Source of the DNA: Microbacterium sp. | GTDB taxonomy: Bacteria > Actinomycetota > Actinomycetes > Actinomycetales > Microbacteriaceae | Length of the DNA stretch: 5,300 nucleotides | Assembly (NCBI GenBank): GCA_003524435.1 | Contig: DQHP01000057.1 | Span: forward strand, 1 to 5,300 | Reading direction: 5' to 3' | In this document: in pieces, positions 1 to 4,531 of the stretch | Position numbering within the stretch: the first letter of the stretch is position 1 | How the letters are laid out: each line of letters begins with the position of its first letter | The notes under the pieces: model-generated | Database searches by the model: none | Seen by the model: only the letters and a program-made list of their open reading frames with translations | What the model was told of the DNA's origin: nothing | Made by a program: the position numbers and the translations under genes

Positions 1-382
1 TCGGGGCGAGGCCGTGGGGAGCGGCTGCGGCGACGACGGCCGACCAACGCGCGCCGGCTCCAATTGATGCCGTGCGGGTGGCCGGATCGATGGTGACGTC
101 GTCGATCCGTTTCGTGGTGATAATGAGCCCGGAGTCATAGGCGTCGTGAGTGCCGTGTCCTGTCGCCTGCACGTTCACGGCCAGCGCATGGTCGGAGGCG
201 AACCGTACGGCTTCGACGACGTCATTCTCTGTTGCGGCACCGACAGCGACGTCGGGGTCGTGGATGATCAGAAGGTTCTGACCGCTGACCTCTGCGGCGA
301 GGCCTTTGGAATCGCGGGCGAACACCGGTCCGGTGACGCGTGACGCGAGTGCAGCAATTTCTTCAGTTGAGATGGAAGGCAT
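1..382 (-). CDS. FAD-binding oxidoreductase (VAO/PCMH fold), N-terminal part, cut by the window edge
   Basis: Reading the minus strand from the ATG at 382-380 gives an open frame of 127 codons to the left edge with no stop, so only the N-terminus is present. The protein begins MPSISTEEIAALASRVTGPV. Residues about 40-75 fit the start of the FAD_binding_4 domain: a segment with P43, then the 'ATENDVVEAVRFASDH' stretch typical of the P-(S/T)-x-x-D-V-x-x-A/V-V pattern. Next comes VQATGHG, with G75-H76-G77 at the place of the GGHS motif in berberine-bridge-like enzymes. H76 would be the residue that can bind FAD covalently in that family, which is an inference here. Residues 104-111 (TASIGAGA) match the next FAD-site strand and turn. 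The substrate cannot be told from this part. An AGGA lies just upstream of the ATG, with only three bases between. The gene is divergent from the MFS transporter and may share its control region. Confidence 0.88.
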   Translation of the reverse strand, partial: MPSISTEEIAALASRVTGPVFARDSKGLAAEVSGQNLLIIHDPDVAVGAATENDVVEAVRFASDHALAVNVQATGHGTHDAYDSGLIITTKRIDDVTIDPATRTASIGAGARWSAVVAAAAPHGLAP

Positions 383-430
383 ATGTCCTAAATTTCGTGT
401 GAGATCCCGGCAGAGAAGTCGATCGGCGTG

Positions 431-451
431 ACCACCGGATGGATCGGTGGT
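431..451 (-). promoter_or_regulatory. Perfect 7-bp inverted repeat, possible leader hairpin of the FAD enzyme gene
   Basis: ACCACCG at 431-437 is repeated as its reverse complement CGGTGGT at 445-451, with a 7-base spacer. It lies about 50 bases upstream of the minus-strand start codon, so a transcript of that gene starting beyond 451 would carry a GC-rich hairpin in its leader. No T-run follows on either strand, so it is not a standard terminator. A repressor site is the other possibility. A chance match is possible at this length. Confidence 0.35.
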
Positions 452-494
452 GATGAATCCAGATTGCGCGATAGAGCCTTCAAGCGGAAGAAGA

Positions 495-511
495 TACCCA
501 AAAATTGGGTA
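495..511. promoter_or_regulatory. Perfect 7-3-7 palindrome in the divergent intergenic region, operator candidate
   Basis: TACCCAA (495-501), AAA, then TTGGGTA (505-511) form a perfect inverted repeat. It is AT-rich inside GC-rich DNA and lies between two divergent genes, 51 bases before the transporter start. TTGGGT within its right arm could act as a weak -35 for the transporter, though I see no good -10 at the right spacing. Symmetry of this size suits a winged-helix or TetR-type dimer. The regulator is not encoded in this window and its family cannot be named. Confidence 0.5.
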
Positions 512-519
512 GGTACCTA
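510..519. promoter_or_regulatory. Second perfect palindrome, TAGGTACCTA, abutting the first
   Basis: TAGGTACCTA is a perfect 10-bp palindrome that shares its first two bases with the end of the preceding inverted repeat. The two elements share TACC/GGTA half-site sequence, so together (495-519) they look like adjacent half-sites for one regulator rather than independent repeats. This may be the shared control point for the oxidoreductase and the transporter; that is inference. Confidence 0.4.
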
Positions 520-561
520 GGGGATAGCTAAGCCAGCATCCGCCACTCGCGGCTACGGTCG

Positions 562-1776
562 ATGCATATGTCTATTTCGTCTTCCGTCGCGCCCGCGATG
601 CGTCGCGCACGCGTCGGCGTCGCGCTGTTGTTCCTCACTAACGGGGCGCTTTTCGCGAACATCCTGCCGCGGTATCCCGACGTCAAGGCATCGCTGAATC
701 TGGATGCTGCCGCCTACGGCCTCGCGATCGCCGCCTTCCCAGCCGGAGCGATTGCCGCGGGGCTCACCGGTGCGATACTCATTCGGCGCTTCGGCTCAGC
801 GCGCGTCGCTGTGATCAGCACCATCCTCGTGGGACTCAGTCTGCTCGCGGCATCCGTTGCTCCCTCGGTCATCTTCTTCGCGCTGGGCCTTTTCATCGGC
901 GGAGCGATGGATGCCATCACCGACGTCGGCCAGAACGCCCATAGCCTGCGAGTCCAGCGCGGCTACGGGCGCTCGATCATCAACTCTTTCCACGCGATCT
1001 GGTCGATCGGCGCTGTGCTCGGCGGATCGATGTCGGCTGCGGCGATCGCACTCGCCTTGCCCCTCGGCATCCATCTGTCGATCTCAGCCGTCATGTTCAC
1101 CGCCGTTGCGCTCGTTGCACTGCGCCTGTGCCTGCCCGGCCGAGACGACTTTACCGAAGAGGATGCTGTCGCCGACGGCCCTGAAATCACCGGAGCGCTG
1201 CGCCGCGTCGGTATGAAAACCGTGCTCGTCATCGGTGCGCTGGCGCTGATCGCGATCGCGGGCGCGGTCGTCGAGGATGCCGGAATGTCATGGGCAACCC
1301 TCTACCTCACCGCGTCGCTTGACGCCCCCGCTGTTATCGCCGCGACGGGATACATCGCGCTCGTCGGGGCACAGTTCATCGGGCGCAGCATCGGCGACCG
1401 CATGGTTGACCGCTTCGGGCAGCGAAACGTCGCCCGGGCCGGCGGACTCATTATCGCGGTCGGCATGGGCGTGGCGCTGGCGTTCCCGACCGTGCCCATG
1501 ACTGTTGTCGGGTTCGCGCTCGCCGGATTTGGTTCGGCCACCCTGATCCCCGCGGCGCTGCAGGCTGCGGACGAGATGCCCGGACTCCGCCACGGCGCTG
1601 GCATCACGATCGTGTCGTGGCTGCTGCGGTTGGGGTTCTTGCTGTCGCCGCCGTTCGTGGGGTTCATCGCCGACAACGCCGGACTACGCGCGGGATTGAT
1701 CGTGGTGCCCGTGGCGGGGGTAGCGGCGATCGTGTTCGCCGGGGTGCTGGAGGGGCGGCGGGGGCAACGGGGATGA
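562..1776 (+). CDS. MFS transporter, YbjJ-like
   Basis: This 404-residue integral membrane protein is of normal length for a 12-helix major facilitator carrier (E. coli YbjJ is about 400). Hydrophobic segments alternate with short loops throughout, including about 16-36, 50-73, 82-103, 104-120, 142-165 and 170-190. A charged central loop follows at about 192-218 (GRDDFTEEDAVADGPE), then a second hydrophobic half. The loop after TM2 has the MFS motif A pattern (G70, R75, R76, G78, R81), echoed in the second half around 274-290 (GRSIGDRMVDRFGQRN). The stretch DVGQNAHSLRVQRGYGRSI (121-139), followed by NSFHAIWSIG, resembles the conserved TM4-TM5 region of YbjJ-like carriers. The substrate is unknown; drug or sugar efflux is common in such families. 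The start is uncertain: ATG at 562, 568 or 598 are all in frame and none has a clear Shine-Dalgarno sequence. M13 at 598 leaves the first helix intact. Confidence 0.92.
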   Translation: MHMSISSSVAPAMRRARVGVALLFLTNGALFANILPRYPDVKASLNLDAAAYGLAIAAFPAGAIAAGLTGAILIRRFGSARVAVISTILVGLSLLAASVAPSVIFFALGLFIGGAMDAITDVGQNAHSLRVQRGYGRSIINSFHAIWSIGAVLGGSMSAAAIALALPLGIHLSISAVMFTAVALVALRLCLPGRDDFTEEDAVADGPEITGALRRVGMKTVLVIGALALIAIAGAVVEDAGMSWATLYLTASLDAPAVIAATGYIALVGAQFIGRSIGDRMVDRFGQRNVARAGGLIIAVGMGVALAFPTVPMTVVGFALAGFGSATLIPAALQAADEMPGLRHGAGITIVSWLLRLGFLLSPPFVGFIADNAGLRAGLIVVPVAGVAAIVFAGVLEGRRGQRG

Positions 1777-1781
1777 GCGAG

Positions 1782-1790
1782 TTATCCACA
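1782..1790 (+). promoter_or_regulatory. Perfect DnaA-box 9-mer TTATCCACA
   Basis: The sequence is identical to the classical DnaA box TTATCCACA and lies in the 53-bp gap between the transporter stop and the antitoxin start. I found no second good box in the window, no AT-rich unwinding region next to it, and no dnaA or dnaN gene, so it is not an origin. It could mark DnaA binding at the toxin-antitoxin promoter, or be chance. Confidence 0.3.
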
Positions 1791-1811
1791 TAACCTGGAA
1801 TAGCAGCCTGC

Positions 1812-1831
1812 CAATGCGATCATTGACGCAT
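1812..1831. promoter_or_regulatory. Overlapping short inverted repeats at the antitoxin start, possible autoregulatory site
   Basis: CAATG (1812-1816) pairs with CATTG (1821-1825) across 4 bases. ATGCG (1814-1818) pairs with CGCAT (1827-1831), whose last two bases belong to the antitoxin start codon. Antitoxins with N-terminal DNA-binding domains usually repress their own operon at sites like this, so the position is sensible. The arms are only 5 bp and could be chance. Confidence 0.3.
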
Positions 1832-2510
1832 GACCGTTTCTCTGCTCGACCGGGCAATTTACTCGCATGCCGATGTCGATCGTCTCGTCGGACTCCCCGG
1901 CGGCACCGCGCGACGGTGGTTGGAAGGGTACTCCCGGGGAGGTAAGAGTTACGCGCCCGTGCTGCGCGATCGTGCAGTCGAGGCCGACGTAGTGACCTGG
2001 GGCGAGATGGTCGAGGCGCGACTGTTGGCGGAGTTCCGAAGCCGCGATGTGTCCGTTCAGCGAATGCGTCCGGCGATTGAGCAACTACGAGACGAGTTTG
2101 GGCGATACCCGCTCGCCCAAGCAAAGCCGTTCCTTGACGTCGAAGGTCGTGAACTCGTGCGCATCGTCCAGGAACGCGTGGGGCTTGACCGTGCCCTTCA
2201 ATTGGTCGTCGTACGCAACGGGCAGAGCATGATGACCGCGGCCACTGAGCGATTTAGTAACGCCGTCGAGTATGAGCACGATTCGGTTGTCAGGCTGCGC
2301 CCGAACATGCGCACTCCTCTCATCGTTATGGATCCCGCTCGCACATTTGGACAGCCCGCAATCCGCAACGTGCGTACCGAGACGCTCGCAGAGGAGTACC
2401 GCGCTGGCAGCACACGCGATGACTTGGCTGACCTCTACGACCTCACTCCGCAACAGGTCGACGAGGCCATTCGTTTCGAACTCATCGCTGGCCACGCGCG
2501 GGCTGCATGA
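1830..2510 (+). CDS. VapB45-like antitoxin: N-terminal MerR-like helix-turn-helix and C-terminal DUF433
   Basis: This 226-residue soluble protein resembles the antitoxin of the M. tuberculosis VapBC45 type (Rv2018, of similar length). Residues 11-34 (YSHADVDRLVGLPGGTARRWLEGY) read as a MerR/Xre-like helix-turn-helix that would bind the operon promoter. Residues 56-92 (TWGEMVEARLLAEFRSRDVSVQRMRPAIEQLRDEFG) are the helical middle usual in this family. The C-terminus, about 157-218, is a DUF433 domain: 'GQPAIRNVRTETLAEEYRAGSTRDDLADLYDLTPQQVDEAI' region with its own small HTH. The start is well fixed, because an in-frame TGA lies at 1824-1826 and 1830 is the first ATG after it. No Shine-Dalgarno sequence is visible, so translation may be leaderless. 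The stop overlaps the next gene by ATGA. It likely neutralises the following toxin and represses the pair; the assignment is by remembered family features, not a search. Confidence 0.82.
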   Translation: MTVSLLDRAIYSHADVDRLVGLPGGTARRWLEGYSRGGKSYAPVLRDRAVEADVVTWGEMVEARLLAEFRSRDVSVQRMRPAIEQLRDEFGRYPLAQAKPFLDVEGRELVRIVQERVGLDRALQLVVVRNGQSMMTAATERFSNAVEYEHDSVVRLRPNMRTPLIVMDPARTFGQPAIRNVRTETLAEEYRAGSTRDDLADLYDLTPQQVDEAIRFELIAGHARAA

Positions 2511-2770
2511 TGAGCCCGTTCTCGCCGGCGTACTTTGCCGACGAGAACGCGCTGGGCATGGCGAAGATCCTCGCCCGTGGGGGACGGACGGACGTCTTTT
2601 ATCCAGGCCATCCTGACCTTCCTGAAGTTCCGCTTGGGGCGCTAGATCTCGAATGGATGCCAATTGTCGGCGCACGGGGACTCATCGCGATCACACGAGA
2701 CCGGCGCATCCGCACTCGGCCGGCGGAACTCGACGCGTACATTACCTACGGGATTCGATCGGTGGGATAG
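2507..2770 (+). CDS. PIN-like toxin of the VapC45 / DUF5615-related type, apparently C-terminally truncated
   Basis: The 87-residue frame starts in an ATGA overlap with the antitoxin stop (ATG at 2510 is the alternative), which fits translational coupling. FADENALGMAKIL (10-22) holds the N-terminal acidic residues D12 and E13 of the PIN-like fold. YPGHPDLPEVPLGALDLEW (32-50) and GLIAITRDRRIRTRPAEL (58-75), with TRD at 63-65, are the hallmark segments of this toxin family, which is expected to act as an endoribonuclease. Relatives such as Rv2019 are about 130-140 residues and continue past the point where this one ends (GIRSVG, then TAG). The C-terminal part, which usually holds a GPW-like segment, is missing, and no downstream frame clearly supplies it. 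The gene is therefore either a shortened toxin or a decayed one, leaving the antitoxin intact. Confidence 0.75.
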   Translation: MMSPFSPAYFADENALGMAKILARGGRTDVFYPGHPDLPEVPLGALDLEWMPIVGARGLIAITRDRRIRTRPAELDAYITYGIRSVG

Positions 2771-2955
2771 GAAAAACTGTCATCCCGGTCGTTTCCCTGA
2801 GCGGACCAGCATTCGGGTCTCATCGGAGATCGCTCATTGTCCGTGGATGCTTCCGTACCCGTTGGGCAGCGTCGTCAATTAGTACGCATTTACTAATGTA
2901 GGCAGCCTGGATGCGCGCGCTTAGTGCGGCGCCCGCTGTCAGTTTTTGGATTTCT
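2771..2955. other. Non-coding stretch between toxin and HNH gene, possibly a degenerate toxin tail
   Basis: No frame here gives a convincing protein. In the toxin frame the codons after the TAG read EKLSSRSFP and then reach another stop (TGA). The other two plus-strand frames stay open to 2882 and 2901 but do not resemble the expected toxin C-terminus well enough to call a frameshift. The stretch also holds the AT-rich inverted repeat listed separately, and a small GCGG/CCGC hairpin (2926-2936) followed by a T-run (2943-2947) that might be a weak terminator. Confidence 0.4.
2878..2897. repeat. Perfect 7-bp AT-rich inverted repeat, 6-base spacer
   Basis: ATTAGTA (2878-2884) and TACTAAT (2891-2897) are exact reverse complements separated by CGCATT. 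Such AT-rich symmetry stands out in this GC-rich DNA. It lies about 60 bases upstream of the candidate SOS box and about 105 bases before the HNH gene start. It could be a dimeric regulator site or a scar of an inserted element; nothing in the sequence decides between them. Confidence 0.4.
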
Positions 2956-2971
2956 TCGAATATATGTTCGA
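2956..2971. promoter_or_regulatory. Candidate LexA (SOS) box upstream of the HNH endonuclease gene
   Basis: TCGAATATATGTTCGA matches the actinobacterial SOS box TCGAAC-N4-GTTCGA at 11 of its 12 specified positions; the single change is T for C at the sixth base. It is centred about 40 bases upstream of the start codon and overlaps the probable -35 hexamer TCGACA (2968-2973), the position expected for LexA repression. LexA control of some 13E12-repeat genes has been reported in mycobacteria as I recall, which supports the reading. No binding data can be inferred from sequence alone. Confidence 0.7.
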
Positions 2972-2996
2972 CAAAACGTGCAAAAATATGTAATCT
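2968..2996 (+). promoter_or_regulatory. Predicted sigma70-type promoter of the HNH gene
   Basis: TCGACA (2968-2973) differs from the -35 consensus TTGACA by one base. It is followed after 17 bases by TAATCT (2991-2996), which keeps the TA...T positions of an actinobacterial -10. Transcription would then start about seven bases later, at or next to the A of the start codon at 3003, predicting a leaderless or nearly leaderless mRNA. The surrounding AT-richness supports a promoter here. Confidence 0.5.
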
Positions 2997-3002
2997 GGAG
3001 AC

Positions 3003-4346
3003 ATGGCCAAGCTCACCGGACTGCACGAGGCGCTCGCTCGCCTCGATGTGGCGTGGGCGGGTGCTGATGACTCGAATGATCTTTCGAGAACAGCGCTTGT
3101 TTCGGTGACTGAGGCTGTTGCGCTGGTGCAACGTCGCCTTGATGCCGTGCAGGTCGATGTGGCTGCGGGCATCGCCCGTGAATCGCGACCAGAGTTGGGT
3201 GCAGAGTCCCTGGCGAAGCAACAGGGTTTTCGCACGCCAGGAAAGATGTTGGCGGCGACTCTGGGTGTGTCGACGGGTGACGCGTTGCGATTGATCAAAG
3301 TGGGTGAAGGCACTGCCCCGCGCACAGATCTGCTCGGCGCGAAGCTGCCGGCGAAGCATCCGATGGTGCGCGAGGCGCTGAATTCCGGTGCTATCAGTGC
3401 ACAGGCTGCCGCAATGATCATCGGCCTGCTCGATCGCTGCCGAGTGGCCGCTGGTGCCGAGCGGATCGCCGAGGCAGAGGGGCTGCTGACTGGCGCAGCA
3501 CCCGGGCTCGGCCTCGATGAACTTCGTAAGCTGCTGACTCGAGCAGAAGCGTGGCTTGACCCAGATGGCGTCGAACCGCGCGACGACGAGAAGCGCTCGC
3601 GACGCTCGTTCACGTTCTTCGAACGCAACGGCTCGATCCATTTCAACGGGCAGGTCGACGCTGAGTCCGGGGCACCTATCGTCGCGGCAATGCGTGGCTA
3701 CGTCAGTGCGACATTCGCGGCGCGGAAGAATGCCATCGATCCAGACGCTCCGGACGCTGATCGCCGAACTGTCGCGATGATCCAGGCTGATGCACTCAGC
3801 TTGTTCTGCTCTCACATGCTGGGATGCAAGGCGAAGGGTTCGGTGCTGGGCGGAGCGACCGTCATCATCCGGATGAACCTCGACGACCTCGAATCCGGTA
3901 CCGGATTCGCGACGATCGACGGTGTGGAACAGCCCATCAGTGCGGGAGCCGCAAGGCGAATGGCCGCCAACGGTGGTGTGATTCCGTGGGTGCTCGGTGG
4001 GGAAAGCATGATTCTCGACTGGGGGCGAAGGAAGCGGTTGTTCACTCGGTCTCAGCGCCTGGCTCTCGCCGAACGCGATGGCGGATGCGCGATGTGCTCA
4101 CTCCCACCTGAAATGTCTCGGGTGCATCACCTTCGCTGGTGGAAACGAGATCAAGGACCAACCGATCTCTCGAACGGCGTACTGCTGTGCGAGACGTGTC
4201 ATCATCGCATCCACGACAACGGGTGGGAGATACGGATCGACGGGCTGGGTACGGCTGCGCGGGTGTGGTTCATCCCGCCGCCCTATGTTGACCCGGCACG
4301 TACCCCGCGGCTCGGCGGCCGAGCCCGATTCGACATCGCGGCATGA
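3003..4346 (+). CDS. DUF222 domain-containing HNH endonuclease (13E12-repeat family)
   Basis: This 447-residue protein is of usual length for the family. The N-terminal two-thirds, about 20-340, is the helical DUF222 region, including the typical 'GFRTPGKMLAATLGVSTGDALRLIKVGE' block (75-102), 'LNSGAISAQAAAMI' (126-139) and 'RRSFTFFERNGSIHFNGQVDAESGAPI' (200-226). The C-terminus has an HNH nuclease: a zinc-type pair C362-x2-C365, the catalytic H375/H376 (MSRVHHLRWW), N391 in DLSNGVLLC, then C396-x2-C399, H400, H401 and H404. All key residues are present, so the nuclease should be intact. Its biological role is not established; the family is abundant and variable in actinobacteria, and REP13E12 copies serve as integration sites for phage phiRv1 in M. 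tuberculosis. The start is fixed by an in-frame TAA at 2991-2993. The GGAG at 2997-3000 is too close for a normal ribosome site. The upstream SOS-like box suggests damage induction. Confidence 0.95.
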   Translation: MAKLTGLHEALARLDVAWAGADDSNDLSRTALVSVTEAVALVQRRLDAVQVDVAAGIARESRPELGAESLAKQQGFRTPGKMLAATLGVSTGDALRLIKVGEGTAPRTDLLGAKLPAKHPMVREALNSGAISAQAAAMIIGLLDRCRVAAGAERIAEAEGLLTGAAPGLGLDELRKLLTRAEAWLDPDGVEPRDDEKRSRRSFTFFERNGSIHFNGQVDAESGAPIVAAMRGYVSATFAARKNAIDPDAPDADRRTVAMIQADALSLFCSHMLGCKAKGSVLGGATVIIRMNLDDLESGTGFATIDGVEQPISAGAARRMAANGGVIPWVLGGESMILDWGRRKRLFTRSQRLALAERDGGCAMCSLPPEMSRVHHLRWWKRDQGPTDLSNGVLLCETCHHRIHDNGWEIRIDGLGTAARVWFIPPPYVDPARTPRLGGRARFDIAA

Positions 4347-4365
4347 TCGAGGAGTCGGTAGAACC

Positions 4366-4401
4366 GTAGACCCCTGCTTCGGGATCTACCACGCCGCGTG
4401 G
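4366..4401 (+). terminator. Two adjacent hairpins after the HNH gene, possible terminator without U-tract
   Basis: The first hairpin pairs GTAGA (4366-4370) with TCTAC (4385-4389), and inside it, past a C/A mismatch, CCC with GGG around a TGCTTC loop. The second, CCACG-CCG-CGTGG (4389-4401), follows at once. Both begin within 20-55 bases of the HNH stop codon, where a terminator is expected. No T-run follows, but actinobacterial terminators often lack one. Regulation of the following gene is the alternative. Confidence 0.4.
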
Positions 4402-4411
4402 AATCACATGC

Positions 4412-4445
4412 GTAACGGCGACCGGGTCCGATCAAATGCCGTTAC
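4412..4445. repeat. Perfect 8-bp inverted repeat with a nested small hairpin
   Basis: GTAACGGC (4412-4419) and GCCGTTAC (4438-4445) are exact reverse complements. Past one C/A mismatch the pairing continues by two more bases on each side (4409-4410 with 4447-4448). The 18-base interval itself contains GACC-G-GGTC (4420-4428). The element ends 11 bases upstream of the TTGACA of the LacI-gene promoter, so it may be a terminator end-piece for the HNH transcript or a binding site acting on that promoter. Confidence 0.45.
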
Positions 4446-4455
4446 ACACGCGGTG

Positions 4456-4461
4456 TTGACA
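4456..4461 (+). promoter_or_regulatory. Consensus -35 hexamer TTGACA before the lacI-type gene
   Basis: TTGACA matches the sigma70 -35 consensus exactly. The -10 is unclear: at 17-18 bases downstream the sequence reads GGAACG/GAACGT, a poor match that lies inside the upstream operator-like copy. If this promoter is real, a LacI-type protein bound there would block it directly. Confidence 0.45.
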
Positions 4462-4474
4462 TGAGTGCACGGTG

Positions 4475-4492
4475 TGTGGGAACGTTTACAAC
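4475..4492. promoter_or_regulatory. Upstream operator-like copy, right half identical to the main LacI-type site
   Basis: The bases AACGTTTACAACG at 4481-4493 are repeated exactly at 4505-4517, 24 bases downstream. In this copy the right half-site (GTTTACAAC) is complete, while the left half matches the ideal at only about five of nine positions, so it is a weaker site. It overlaps the expected -10 region of the TTGACA promoter. Confidence 0.5.
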
Positions 4493-4498
4493 GGCAAG

Positions 4499-4516
4499 GT
4501 TGGAAACGTTTACAAC
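4499..4516. promoter_or_regulatory. Near-perfect 18-bp LacI-family operator
   Basis: GTTGGAAAC followed by GTTTACAAC forms a palindrome with one mismatched pair and the central CG that is typical of LacI/GalR-family operators. It lies between the -35 hexamer and the ribosome binding site of a LacI-family gene, so autorepression is the simple reading. Spacing of 24 bases to the other copy would place two dimers on roughly the same face, slightly over two helical turns apart. Confidence 0.7.
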
Positions 4517-4521
4517 GCTCG

Positions 4522-4529
4522 AAGGGGAG
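4522..4529 (+). promoter_or_regulatory. Ribosome binding site AAGGGGAG that sets the lacI-type start
   Basis: AAGGGGAG is a strong purine-rich Shine-Dalgarno sequence just before the ATG at 4532. It is the clearest such site in the window and supports this start codon, from which the HTH begins at the usual distance (residue 6). Confidence 0.7.
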
Positions 4530-4531
4530 CC

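Noticed and set aside
146..343. Plus-strand 65-codon open frame near the left edge
   Set aside because: It is the shadow of the minus-strand FAD-binding oxidoreductase, which has clear family motifs.
380..570. CATATG at both divergent gene starts (380-385 and 565-570) as a shared element
   Set aside because: Each simply overlaps a start codon and the flanks are unrelated, so coincidence is the simpler explanation.
1782..1831. Replication origin at the DnaA box
   Set aside because: There is only one box, with no AT-rich unwinding element and no replication genes nearby.
2085..2675. Minus-strand open frame of 196 codons across the toxin-antitoxin pair
   Set aside because: It is antisense to both recognisable genes, shows no family features, and spans the ATGA overlap of a well-formed operon.
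2771..2882. Programmed or mutational frameshift continuing the toxin into the next frame (ending VVN at 2882)
   Set aside because: The frame is open, and its CPWM segment faintly recalls the GPW-type motif of full-length relatives, but the rest does not resemble the family, so I could not support a frameshift without an alignment.
2926..2947. GCGG-CGC-CCGC hairpin followed by a T-run as a rho-independent terminator of the toxin operon
   Set aside because: The stem is only 4 bp and six unpaired bases separate it from the T-run, so it is too weak to call.
3577..3632. TCGAAC half-sites inside the HNH gene as further LexA boxes
   Set aside because: The sequences following TCGAAC do not contain GTTCGA at the required 4-base spacing; they are ordinary codons.
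2820..3815. Long minus-strand open frame (331 codons) opposite the HNH gene
   Set aside because: It lies antisense to a gene with clear DUF222 and HNH motifs, has no recognisable domain and is rich in Arg, Ser, His and Cys, as expected for a shadow frame in GC-rich DNA.
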